Assembly (NCBI GenBank): GCA_964355945.1
Contig: CAYHGE010000067.1
Location: 1 to 20,885, forward strand
DNA: 20,885 bases
Source: CAIVAT01 sp964355945
GTDB lineage: Bacteria; Bacteroidota; Bacteroidia; Bacteroidales; FEN-979
Reading direction: 5' to 3'
Shown: positions 10,301 through 16,667 of the stretch, piece by piece
Layout: the number at the start of each line of letters is the position of its first letter
How positions within the stretch are numbered: position 1 is the stretch's first letter
Made by a program: the position numbers and the translations under genes
The notes under the pieces: model-generated
Seen by the model: only the letters and a program-made list of their open reading frames with translations
Told to the model about the DNA's origin: nothing
Databases searched by the model: none

Positions 10301-11170
10301 ACGGCTTATGCCATGATGCCTGGCACAACAGTTACCTTCACTGCAACTGTTGTTAATGGAGGTACTAACCCAACGTATCAATGGAAAAAGAATGGAACAA
10401 ATATAACGGGAGCAACCACCTCCACCTACACGTATATTCCATTAAATCTGGATAAGGTGACATGCACCATCACTTCAAATCTCGTTGTGGCCTGCTTAAC
10501 CAACAATCCGGCCACGAGTTCACTCTCCATGATCGTTTATGTAGCAGGAACTCCATGTACGGCTGCACCTACAGTAGTATATGGCGGAAAAACCTATAAT
10601 TCCGTTCAGATCGGAACACAATGCTGGCTGCGTGAGAACCTTGACATTGGCACGCGGGTTGACATTACCACAAATCAAACCAACAATGCAGTCATCGAAA
10701 AGTATTGTTACAACGACTCTACCTACAATTGCGATACTTACGGTGGTTTATACCAGTGGAATGAGATGATGCAATATGTCACGACACCCGGAACGCAGGG
10801 AATCTGTCCGACCGGCTGGCACATACCAACTGAAGCAGAAACTATTACACTGGCAACTTTTGTAGGTGGTCCGGCGGCGGCTGGTGGTCATCTCAAAGAG
10901 GCCGGAACAGGTCACTTCCGGAGCCCCAACACAAGTGCAACAAATACATATGGTTTTACAATGCTGCCAAGCGGATATAGTTTCGTGCAGGCAACCCCGT
11001 TGCCTCGTATCTTCAGCAATATATACCAGAATGGCTACTTCCATACCTCAACCGATTATGCTCTTCCAAATGGACCGGTATTCCGCAGTGCTTCACTTTC
11101 GAGTGCAACCCTTGGAAGCTTCTATAATTCAAAAACAACAGGGCACCCGGTTCGTTGCCTGAAAAACTAA
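4364..11170 (+). CDS. Giant secreted repeat protein: tail-fibre-like repeats, Ig-like and 16 PKD-like repeats, C-terminal FISUMP domain
   Basis: This 2268-residue protein starts with a signal peptide (MKIKFISSLIFLLIFCCAAF, likely cut after LSA, before Q25). Order of parts: three tail-fibre-like repeats (about 26-88, 97-170 and 188-254) with the MLDINSSNKGLLIPRM signature; two Ig-like domains (about 257-441) with NGG..PAYQWK cores; sixteen PKD-like repeats of 89-90 residues (442-1880); two more Ig-like domains (1881-2059); and a FISUMP domain (about 2063-2268) with IGTQCWLRENL, YGGLYQWNEMM, GICPTGWHIPT and the ending GHPVRCLKN. The protein is rich in Thr, Ala, Gly and Asn and poor in charged residues, as in stalk-like adhesins. 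No lipobox and no typical type IX C-terminal sorting domain was seen. It is probably an extended cell-surface or secreted protein; adhesion is inferred, not shown. The 4364 start is favoured over 4283 because of the signal peptide and the promoter at 4335. Confidence 0.9.
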   Translation: MKIKFISSLIFLLIFCCAAFELSAQVGINESNLSPAGSAMLDINSSNKGLLIPRMSTESRNAIPSPATGLLIYNTSTDLFNYFDGSYWFAIEKTLVSPNIGTISAGGGVAISAQQNILPDNSAMLDASDPIRGFLLTRTTPGAINAPADGLIIYDISDNLVKYFYGTEWYPVCAVSTGITGATGTQTSVGVGINNSNASPHPSAILDVSSTNKGILIPRLTTLERDAILPATGLTIFNISAKTIEYYNGSYWARMNIILPASISIIASAVTICSGTEVTFTATGVNGGGAPAYQWKVNNQPVSGATNVTYAVTPVNNITVTCEMISSNPCATGNPATSNPITITVNPNLQASVTIAAVPSGPVCAGTLVTFSATPVNGGANPAYQWMMGANQISGATNSTFSSPTLGNGTAISVVMTSSPAPCLTGSPATSNEIVMIVNTIPWIDPVGNVTYCDGAVTAAITFTGMAGTTFIWTNSDPTIGLAANGTGGVPSFTASNNGIATKSATITVTPTASGCTGSPISFTITIHPTPGVNQVANLAYCNGVNTSAITFGGQVAGTTYTWTNSTPSIGLAASGTGNIPAFVTTNTGLTPAVATITVTPAANGCTGIPSVFTITVYPTATVNQVANASYCNGAATSAITFTSPVAGTTFTWTNSIPSIGLAANGTGSIPSYTATNPGFSTVIATITITPSANGCIGTPSTFTITVYPTPVVNPIGNMSYCNGATTSVVTIGSPVAGTTFAWSNNNPSVGLAASGTGNIPSFTATNPGPAPTVATITVTPTANGCTGTNRVFTITVNPTATVNQVSNAMYCNGTVTSAVIFGSPVAGSTFAWTNSLPSIGLAAAGTGNIPSFTSTNPGTAIEIANIDITPFANGCTGTSSSFSITVYPTPAVNPIGNATYCNGASASAITLGSPVAGTTFTWSNNTPSIGLAATGTGDIPNFTAINNGTAPVIATITVIPTANGCIGLPLLFTITVFPTATVNPVNNSTYCNGAVTSVVTFSSPVAGSTFAWSNSTPSIGLAANGTGPIPSFTATNTGTAPEVATITITPTANGCQGIPSTFTITVYPTTTVNPVNNETYCNGATTAAITFGSPVAGTTYAWTNNTPSIGLAAAGTGDIATFNAINTGTAPVVASITVTPTANGCIGTPLSFTITVYPTATVNPVGDVTYCNGATTSLVNPGSPVAGTTFSWTNDTPSVGLAANGTGVIPSFTATNTGTAPEIATITVTPTANGCVGTPGVFTITVFPTATVNLVNNETYCNGTLTTSITFGSPVAGTTFAWTNSAPSIGLSATGTGVIPSFTATNPGTAPVIATITVTPTANACVGTPMAFTITVFPTATVNPINDVTYCNGASTAAVTFSSPVAGTTFEWTNNTPSIGLAASGTGNTPSFTATNSGTAPEIATITVTPTANGCIGTPMVFTITVYPTATVNPVNNETHCNGATAQAITFGSPVAGTTFVWTNNTPSIGFAGSGTGSIPSFTASNTGTSPVIATITVTPTANGCIGTPLTFTITVFPTSTVNQLADVTYCDGGPAFTTVFGSPVAGTTYSWTNNTPSIGLAASGTGDLPSFTATNTGTVPVIATITVSPSANGCLGIPMVFTITVYPTSTVNPISNAAYCNGDVTTAIIPNSPVAGTTFAWTNSIPSIGLAASGTGSIPSFIATNTGTATVNAVIAITPTANGCTGTLRAFLFSVYPTATVNPISNKIHCNGATTPAITIGSPVAGTTFAWTNDTPSIGLAASGTGNIPSFPATNTGTTPVIATITVTPTANGCTGIPLTFTITVNPTTTVNAVNNGTYCNGAAATAITFGSPVAGTTFAWTNSAPSIGLAASGTGNIASFTATNTGTVQVVATITVTPTANGCTGTPLSFTITVNPSLPVSITVTPSANNVCANTLVVYNTTIVNGGTTPLYQWKLNGTNITGATNAMYQYAPLNGALISCVLTSNALCATGSPATSNVVTMNVIPKVFVKALVTATAYAMMPGTTVTFTATVVNGGTNPTYQWKKNGTNITGATTSTYTYIPLNLDKVTCTITSNLVVACLTNNPATSSLSMIVYVAGTPCTAAPTVVYGGKTYNSVQIGTQCWLRENLDIGTRVDITTNQTNNAVIEKYCYNDSTYNCDTYGGLYQWNEMMQYVTTPGTQGICPTGWHIPTEAETITLATFVGGPAAAGGHLKEAGTGHFRSPNTSATNTYGFTMLPSGYSFVQATPLPRIFSNIYQNGYFHTSTDYALPNGPVFRSASLSSATLGSFYNSKTTGHPVRCLKN
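4439..5128 (+). repeat. Three tail-fibre-like protein repeats in the giant protein
   Basis: Three units of roughly 60-75 residues share a VGINxSNxSP..SAMLD(I/V)SS.NKG(L/I)LIPR(M/L) start and a GLxIYN...YY(N/D)GSYW end. Units one (residues 26-88) and three (188-254) are close to each other. Unit two (about 97-170) is degenerate, keeping NSAMLDASDPIRGFLLTR and KYFYGTEWY. This signature is common at the N-terminus of secreted Bacteroidota proteins; its function is not established. Confidence 0.75.
5132..5686 (+). repeat. N-terminal pair of Ig-like domains in the giant protein
   Basis: There are two ~90-residue units, 5132-5407 and 5408-5686. Each has a Cys before a T(E/L)VTF strand (CSGTEVTF, CAGTLVTF), a VNGG..PAYQW core, a SGATN turn and a closing NPATSN-type or SPATSN-type strand with a second Cys just before it. 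They flank the PKD-like array on its N-terminal side. Confidence 0.75.
5687..10003 (+). repeat. Sixteen tandem 270-bp (90-residue) PKD-like repeats
   Basis: Repeat 1 (5687-5953) is 89 codons. Repeats 2-16 start at 5954 and then every 270 bp, the last being 9734-10003, with no insertion or deletion. The unit has four landmarks: (Y/H)C(N/D)G, SPVAGTT(F/Y)xW(T/S)N, PS(I/V)GLAAxGTG and ATITVTPTANGCxG, ending FTITVYPT. Both Cys of the unit are kept in all sixteen copies. The fold is probably the PKD-like beta-sandwich family widespread in Bacteroidota surface proteins. Copies differ at many synonymous positions, so this is not a recently homogenised array. Confidence 0.93.
10004..10540 (+). repeat. 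C-terminal pair of Ig-like domains in the giant protein
   Basis: Two units, 10004-10270 and 10271-10540, have the same design as the N-terminal pair: VNGGT.P.YQWK(L/K)NGTNITGAT cores and SPATSN or NPATSS closing strands. The second unit lacks the first Cys (AMMPGTTVTF where the others have a Cys before the strand). Together with the N-terminal pair they bracket the PKD-like array almost symmetrically. Confidence 0.75.
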
Positions 11171-11186
11171 CAACCTCCTGAAACAG

Positions 11187-11234
11187 GCCGGGGTAGTGTC
11201 GCAAACAATATTGCGATACTACCCCGGCTTTTTC
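11187..11234 (+). terminator. Strong intrinsic terminator between convergent transcription units
   Basis: An 18-bp stem (11187-11204 with 11211-11228) contains one G-T wobble and closes a 6-nt loop (acaata). It is followed by tttttc. It ends the giant-protein transcript 16 nt after the stop codon. The hydrogenase-related operon ends at 11250 on the opposite strand, so the hairpin may also stop that transcript, though the T tract on that side is poor. Confidence 0.9.
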
Positions 11235-11249
11235 ATGCCTGATTATCAG

Positions 11250-12002
11250 TTACTTTCGTTTCCGAGTCAGGTCCAATAGTCCGTTTATAATGGTAAGCGG
11301 ATGCGCAGGATTTCCCGGGATATAAAGGTCAACCGGATATTTCTCTAAAAAACTCCGGTCGATGGCCGGGCTGTCTGCAAACACTCCTCCACTGATTGCA
11401 TCGGTGCCAACAAGTACAATGATTTTTGGTTCGGGGATGGCATCATAACAAATCCGGAGCGGTTCGGCCATGTTTTTGGTAATCGGACCGGTGATGACGA
11501 TTCCATCGGCATGCCGGGGTGAAGCAACAAACTCAATCCCGAACCGTCCCATATCGAATTGAACATTGTTTGTAGCATTAAGTTCGCACTCACAACTGTT
11601 GTCACCGCCGGCCGATACCTGCCTCAATTTGAGAGAGCTTTTGAACAACCGGTGTATTTCCCTCCGTACATTTTGCGGATTTATCGTCACAGGTGCATCC
11701 GTGCCTTCCTTGATTACGAGGCTTTCGCGTTCATTTGTGGCAATTTTATAATCGGTTGTGAACGTTATCTTTTCAGGAAATTGTATGGCACATTCCCCAC
11801 AAAATGTACATTTCCCCAAATCCAGTCTGACAGGGTTGGCCGCGATGGCTCCGATAGGGCAAAGAGTGACCAGTTTATCTTCATCCAATTTTGCCATGCT
11901 GATCACTGGCCGCCCTTTGAAAATCCCGGGTACTTTGACCGTTGTTACATCGGGAATAAACTGTTTTCCCTGGTGATACAATATTTTAATATGATTTATC
12001 AT
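11250..12002 (-). CDS. Small subunit of hydrogenase-related complex: degenerate ferredoxin plus NuoB/HyfI-like domain
   Basis: This 250-residue protein is the last gene of the operon, 20 nt after the large-subunit stop. The N-terminal part (about 26-85) aligns with a 2[4Fe-4S] ferredoxin, but motif 1 keeps only its last Cys (C48 in LCPIGAI; K38, E41 and L44 replace the others). Motif 2 keeps its first three (C65, C68, C71) and has F75 for the fourth. The C-terminal part (about 130-245) is clearly the NuoB/HycG fold: RFGIEFVASPRHADGIVITG, PEPKIIVLVG, ISGGVF and VDLYIPG. The four proximal-cluster ligand positions read D134, C137, D201 and N231, so a normal [4Fe-4S] cluster is unlikely. In the family this subunit passes electrons between ferredoxin-type clusters and the active site. 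Here it can hold at most one evident cluster. The symbol hyfI is withheld because the chemistry must differ. Confidence 0.87.
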   Translation of the reverse strand: MINHIKILYHQGKQFIPDVTTVKVPGIFKGRPVISMAKLDEDKLVTLCPIGAIAANPVRLDLGKCTFCGECAIQFPEKITFTTDYKIATNERESLVIKEGTDAPVTINPQNVRREIHRLFKSSLKLRQVSAGGDNSCECELNATNNVQFDMGRFGIEFVASPRHADGIVITGPITKNMAEPLRICYDAIPEPKIIVLVGTDAISGGVFADSPAIDRSFLEKYPVDLYIPGNPAHPLTIINGLLDLTRKRK

Positions 12003-12022
12003 CCTTCAGTGATTTGTGCAGG

Positions 12023-13677
12023 CTAAAGGTCGTGCCCGCAATACGACAGGTTAAAACTCTTGTTGCAAACCGGAAAATCAGAAATCTCGTTATTTCTCAC
12101 GGCCATCGTCAGTGCCATCCAATTGTGAAATGAAGGGTCCTTAACTTTATACATCAGCAACTCTCCACCGGAACCGGTTATTGCACAGTGGCAGATTTCA
12201 CCACGCCACCCTTCAACCAGGGAGATTGCGAAGGAATCAGGTTCAGGCAAACCCAACGGTTCTGTATCTCTATTGTCTTCCGGCAGCCTGGTCATGAGTT
12301 CGCGAAGATATCCGATGGACTGGGGTACCTCCTGTTTCCGCATTTGCAACCGGGAATATACATCTCCATGGCGCTTTACAATTGGTTCATGATTTAATTC
12401 AGGATAAAGGGCGTGTGGATGGGATGACCGGATATCCCTGTTCAAACCGCTTGAACGGGCCGCCATTCCAACAGCTCCGATAGATAATGTATTTTCAAAA
12501 GAGATCGTTCCGGTGCGCTCAAAACGGGAAAGGGCACTCGGCATCCTGAATAACTCCTCATGCAACTCATTAAAATCGGGTTCAAAGGCATCCAACATCT
12601 GTTGCAGCCGACGGGCCAGTTCGTTTGTAAATGGATATTGGTTGCAGCCGGGCCGTATCAATCCTTTGGCCAGCCGATTTCCACACCACTCCTGCAGAAA
12701 ATTGATCACAGGTGTACGGAGTCGCCCAAAAACTGCGCTGCCCAACTGATAAGCCACATCTGCACACGCCGCGCTTAAATCACCGGTGTGAATTGCTATT
12801 CTTTCCAACTCAAGGGCAACAGTCCGTGAAAAATCGACTTCCGGGGATGCCTTGTATCCGCACAAACTTTCCCACACGGAAGCAAAAGCAATGGCATGGC
12901 CGGCAACNNNNNNNNNNNNNNNNNNNNNNNNNNNNNNNNNNNNNNNNNNNNNNNNNNNNNNNNNNNNNNNNNNNNNNNNNNNNNNNNNNNNNNNNNNNNN
13001 NNNNNNNTGTATCCGCACAAACTTTCCCACACGGAAGCAAAAGCAATGGCATGGCCGGCAACATTGTCGCCCACTATACTTTCCGCGATCTGTACCCGTT
13101 CCGACAAATTTGTTTTGTGAAGAAACATGGTTTCTATTCCCCGGTGCTGATAACCCAATTGAATTTCAAGGTGTAAAATCTGTTCTCCGTTGCAGATAAA
13201 CCTGAAATGGCCGGGTTCAATCACGCCGGCATGGATGGGGCCAACACCAACTTCATGCAGTTCTTCGCTTCGGATGGAATAAAACGGATAGCCGGCAATG
13301 GTTTGCATAAGATCTGACCGGTTGTGTGCGTACCGAAGGGGTTTCAGCCAGGGGTGCCCGGTAAAGCTTATGCCGAAATTCTCATGAATTTCCCGTTCAA
13401 ATTTTTCAAAAGAGAAAATTTCTTCAGCCATGGAAGCAAGGCTGTCTGTTGAATTCACTTTACATGCAGAGACATTGATGACATGGGCTGCATCGTCGGC
13501 AATGCAACAGATCAGTTTTATTTTGCCCTCACAAGGATATCCGAAATAGCTCACGCAATGTTTTTCAGATGAATCCCTGACAAAGCCGGCATTCAATTCA
13601 ACAAATTCCGGATAGGAGATTTCCTGAATCTGAGCAATCGGGATTGTTTGGTTATTGACAACAGTTGTGTATTTCAT
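12023..13677 (-). CDS. Large subunit of hydrogenase-related (Ehr-like) complex, NuoC-NuoD/HyfG-HycE type, lacking Ni-Fe ligands; interrupted by an artefactual gap
   Basis: Read with the duplicated 55 bp collapsed (removing 12908-13062), the gene is a continuous 499-residue protein; as printed, the two halves are in different frames. The NuoC-like part (about 1-120) ends with FGISFTGHPWLKPL. The NuoD/HyfG-like part has VGPIHAGVIEPGHFRF (145-160), LEIQLGYQHRGIE and a LELERIAIHTGDL segment. True group 4 [NiFe]-hydrogenases carry RxCxxC here and a DPCxxC-type motif at the C-terminus. This protein has ESIVGDN (V202 and N205 at the Cys positions) and ends NKSFNLSYCGHDL with a single Cys. It should not bind Ni-Fe, which places it with energy-converting hydrogenase-related (Ehr) proteins. 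It starts 1 nt after the HyfF-like stop. No Ni-Fe maturation gene is in view. Confidence 0.88.
12853..12907. repeat. Left copy of a 55-bp contig-end duplication
   Basis: These 55 bases, ending at the first N, are identical to 13008-13062, which begins right after the last N. The match ends exactly at the gap edges, as expected from overlapping contig ends rather than a genomic repeat. Confidence 0.95.
12908..13007. other. Assembly gap of 100 N inside the large-subunit gene (artefact)
   Basis: This is a filler of exactly 100 N between contigs that already overlap by 55 bp. Removing the N run and one overlap copy (155 nt) joins the reading frames of the two gene halves exactly. The real genome probably has no missing sequence here. 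Confidence 0.95.
13008..13062. repeat. Right copy of the 55-bp contig-end duplication
   Basis: This stretch is identical to 12853-12907. Translated on the minus strand, both copies give the VAGHAIAFASVWESLCGY stretch of the large subunit, which should occur once. Confidence 0.95.
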
Positions 13678-13678
13678 A

Positions 13679-15106
13679 TTATTTGGGTAATAGCATTACT
13701 GCATCATTGATAAGCTGTACAAAGGCAGCCGGCGGATTTAGCCCCAGGTAAATGGCCGTTGAAAGAAGAATAAACTGCGTTGCTGATTCCCAAGGGTTTA
13801 TTTTCACAGTTTTAACATCCTGAACATCCCCTGGTAAAAACAACATTGAAAATATATTTTTTCCCAGCGCCCACATGATCATGGTGAGTAGGAGCAGAAT
13901 CACCACAAACAAAACCAGGTTGTGAGACTCAAAAAGGGATCGGAAAATAAGAAATTCGCTGATAAACATTCCGGAAGGGGGCATGGCAGTGATGCTGATA
14001 AAGATGAGCAGCATCACCATCGCCCCGGTAAGGTTTTTGGTAAAATATCCCCCGGTTTTATTGATGATAAAAGTATTAAACACGCGATGGATCTGATCAA
14101 CCTGGTAGAAAACACTCGCTTTTACCAATGAATGCATCACCATGTGCAGGATGGCGGCAAAATAGCCGATACCGCCTGAAGCAAGTCCAATGGCAGTCAG
14201 TCCGACATGCTCAAGGCTCGAATAGGCAAACATCCGCTTCAAATGGTTCACTTTTACAATATAAACGGTTGATACGAATATCGAAAGGAATCCGCTCCAC
14301 AGTAAAATATGATTCATCCATGGCAGGATGCTGGTATGAGACATCAGGGAGTATGTACGGAAAATGGCAATAAACCCAACATTCAGCAAGGTGGTGGAGA
14401 TGAAAGCACTGATTGGCGGCGGTGCAACGGTATTCGCATCCACCTCGATCGTGTGCATGGGAAAGAGCCCCATTTTGGTGCTGAACCCGACCAGCAGGAA
14501 GATGAAGGCAAGTTTCAGCCAGAACGTGTTGACATTCTGAAGATGGCCCGGAATGTCGGAGAAGGTGAGATTTACAGAATTTGCCTCCTGGAGGGCTTTA
14601 CTCAGAAAAACAATTCCGACGAATGCAAAGGTGATTCCGATCGAACAGATGAATACATATTTCCAGGTGGCCTCCAGGGTAAGATGGGTTCGTTCATGAT
14701 AAATTAAAACAGCCACACTCAGGGTTGTTATCTCGATTACAACCCACATCATTCCTATCGTTGCAGAAAGATAAACGCAGGTCATCGCCCCGATCAGTAT
14801 AATTAATGCTGTAAAGTAAATACTTTGATGACGGCTGCTGTCATTTCTGCGCTGAAGATAGAGATAGCTGTGAAATATGGTTGTATAACTCAGGATGGTC
14901 AGGATGATCAGAAAAAGGATTCCCAGGGAGTCATAATAGAAGGTTCCGGCAAGTTCGCCGGAACTGAGATGAAAAAAACCATAGAAGGCAATGGCTGTCT
15001 GTGCCATCAGAAAAAGAAGGAGCAGGATGATACGGATATGCGTATTCCGGTTGATCAGGGTTCCAATCCCCAGCAGCAAAACAATGATCAGGTAATATCC
15101 AAACAT
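13679..15106 (-). CDS. hyfF: HyfF-like antiporter-type membrane subunit (NuoN/NuoM family)
   Basis: A 475-residue, very hydrophobic protein with about 13-14 membrane segments; HyfF proteins are about 480-530 residues. Diagnostic segments are WVVIEITTLSVAVLIYH (E125, the conserved TM5 Glu), EATWKYVFICSIGI, and GFSTKMGLFPMHTIEVDANT with K211 on TM7. APPPISAFISTTLLNVGF follows, where HyfF proteins typically have Asn instead of the TM8 Lys. The same residues form the proton path of complex I antiporter-like subunits. The gene starts 5 nt after the HyfE-like stop and ends 1 nt before the large-subunit ATG. It is probably the antiporter-like unit nearest the HyfC/HyfE core of the membrane arm. Confidence 0.9.
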   Translation of the reverse strand: MFGYYLIIVLLLGIGTLINRNTHIRIILLLLFLMAQTAIAFYGFFHLSSGELAGTFYYDSLGILFLIILTILSYTTIFHSYLYLQRRNDSSRHQSIYFTALIILIGAMTCVYLSATIGMMWVVIEITTLSVAVLIYHERTHLTLEATWKYVFICSIGITFAFVGIVFLSKALQEANSVNLTFSDIPGHLQNVNTFWLKLAFIFLLVGFSTKMGLFPMHTIEVDANTVAPPPISAFISTTLLNVGFIAIFRTYSLMSHTSILPWMNHILLWSGFLSIFVSTVYIVKVNHLKRMFAYSSLEHVGLTAIGLASGGIGYFAAILHMVMHSLVKASVFYQVDQIHRVFNTFIINKTGGYFTKNLTGAMVMLLIFISITAMPPSGMFISEFLIFRSLFESHNLVLFVVILLLLTMIMWALGKNIFSMLFLPGDVQDVKTVKINPWESATQFILLSTAIYLGLNPPAAFVQLINDAVMLLPK

Positions 15107-15111
15107 GAAAA

Positions 15112-15741
15112 TTAATCTTTAAGGTTTGATAAATTGTCAACGCTCATTGCTTCAAACGTGTCACCTATTTTATTGGTAAAAATACCCAGCACCAGCACAC
15201 TGACAAACACATCCAGCATGATTCCGATGTTGACCAGCATGGTCATTTCACTACCCAGTGCAAGGGAAAGAACAAAAATGCCATTTTCAATGATCAGATA
15301 GCCCATCACATGGGTGATTATTTTCCGCCGTGAAATGATGATATAGAGTCCGGTAAATAAAGCAGAGAGCGCAACCACAAAAAAGATCTTGTCCAATTCT
15401 TTGTCTTTTACACTATTGACAAGAATGATGGAAATAACACATATCATGGTTACTATAATCAGCGACATGAAATGGGGCAGGTAGGGTTCTGCCTCCCGGG
15501 TAATCTTGTTATGTTTGATGATATAGGCCAGAAAAATGGGAACCGCCAGCGCTTTAAAGAAAATGGTCTCCATCAGGATGAGGATCAGGTTTACCGTGTT
15601 AATTTCATTCAGCTGAATAAAGACAACGGTAAACAGGATGACTCCCTGAAACGCCAGCGCTTTGATGTAAGAGAGCAAACGGTTTGCAATGGCAATGTAA
15701 AACAAGGTGATCAGAAATGTGATGAGCAATACATTTATCAT
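15112..15741 (-). CDS. hyfE: HyfE-like membrane subunit (NuoK-related)
   Basis: This 209-residue protein with about six membrane segments is close to the ~215 residues of HyfE. The C-terminal half is NuoK-like: HVMGYLIIENGIFVLSLALG contains E152, the membrane-embedded Glu conserved in NuoK. An ILMETIFFKALAVP segment near residue 58 carries another buried Glu and a Lys, typical of HyfE N-termini. In the complex this subunit links the NuoH-like heel to the antiporter subunits. It begins 18 nt after the HyfC-like stop, the longest gap among the membrane-subunit genes but still operon-like. Confidence 0.88.
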   Translation of the reverse strand: MINVLLITFLITLFYIAIANRLLSYIKALAFQGVILFTVVFIQLNEINTVNLILILMETIFFKALAVPIFLAYIIKHNKITREAEPYLPHFMSLIIVTMICVISIILVNSVKDKELDKIFFVVALSALFTGLYIIISRRKIITHVMGYLIIENGIFVLSLALGSEMTMLVNIGIMLDVFVSVLVLGIFTNKIGDTFEAMSVDNLSNLKD

Positions 15742-15759
15742 GGTACCTGGTATTACTGG

Positions 15760-16665
15760 TTAAATGAATTTCCCCAAAAGCATCAGCACACCGAAAAAAA
15801 TCAACAGTGCCACGGAAGTGAGGGTGGAGATAAACTGTGCATTGTGGCTCATCCGGAAACGGGCCATAAACGACTCAATGGTTCCGATGATGACTGCAAC
15901 AGCAATCTGAATTGCAAAAAACATCGGAATGGTATATTCATAGGGGAACATTCCGATAAATAAATTGACAATCAGGGCTCCGTAAACGGAGAATTTCAGC
16001 AACCCTGCGGTGAGGATCAGCCCCAGATCGAAACCGCTGTTATCAAGAATCATCACCTCATGAATCATCGTTAACTCCAGGTGTGTTTTGGGATCATCAA
16101 TGGGCATGCGGCTGTTTTCGATCATGGCAATCATTCCAAGCACAAATGCAGACAACACCGCCAATGCATAACTGATGGATGAACCCAGATGCATCGCAGC
16201 AAAAATTTCCTGGAAGGAGGTATGGCCGGTGAGCAATGCCATTGAACCCAAAAGGATGAAGAAGGCGGGTTCGGCAAACATGGAATAAATGGCTTCACGG
16301 CTGGCTCCCATTCCCTCAAAGCTGCTGCCGGTATCCATCGCGGCGATGATGCTGAAAAACTTTCCCAGCGCCAGCACATACGCGAAAAATATGAAATCAC
16401 CGTCAAAACTGATCAACCCTTTCGACTGGCCAAAGGGAACCACGAGCATGGCCATAAAAACCGATGAGAAGTAAACCGTAGGGGCGATCTGGAAGATAAA
16501 ACTTGTGGTGGTGCTATAGACAGCTCCCTTCCTGAAAAGCCGGATGATGTCCTGGACCGGCTGTAAAAGACCCGGCCCTTTTCTGCCGGATAAAATACTC
16601 TTGGTACGATTGATCACTCCCGTAAAAAAGATGGCTGCCAATATGATGAGTACAAGGCTGAGCAT
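15760..16665 (-). CDS. hyfC: HyfC/HycD-like membrane subunit (NuoH family)
   Basis: A 301-residue protein with about eight membrane segments, slightly shorter than E. coli HyfC. It has the NuoH-family loop motifs: GRKGPGLLQPVQDIIRLFRK (28-46), SSFEGMGASREAIYSMFAEP (114-133) and ENSRMPIDDPKTHLELTMIH (183-202) followed by EVMILDNSG. In complex I and group 4 hydrogenases this subunit anchors the soluble module and starts the chain of charged residues through the membrane. All the charged loop residues expected from the family appear present, in contrast to the lost cofactor ligands of the soluble subunits. It starts 2 nt after the stop of the preceding antiporter-like gene. Confidence 0.93.
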   Translation of the reverse strand: MLSLVLIILAAIFFTGVINRTKSILSGRKGPGLLQPVQDIIRLFRKGAVYSTTTSFIFQIAPTVYFSSVFMAMLVVPFGQSKGLISFDGDFIFFAYVLALGKFFSIIAAMDTGSSFEGMGASREAIYSMFAEPAFFILLGSMALLTGHTSFQEIFAAMHLGSSISYALAVLSAFVLGMIAMIENSRMPIDDPKTHLELTMIHEVMILDNSGFDLGLILTAGLLKFSVYGALIVNLFIGMFPYEYTIPMFFAIQIAVAVIIGTIESFMARFRMSHNAQFISTLTSVALLIFFGVLMLLGKFI

Positions 16666-16667
16666 GG

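Noticed and set aside
4364..11170. Phage tail fibre gene or prophage
   Set aside because: The tail-fibre-like repeats have a signal peptide in front and occur in many secreted Bacteroidota proteins. No other phage gene is nearby.
12023..13677. The large-subunit gene as two separate genes or a pseudogene
   Set aside because: The 55-bp duplicate at the gap edges accounts for the frame change. Collapsing it gives one intact frame.
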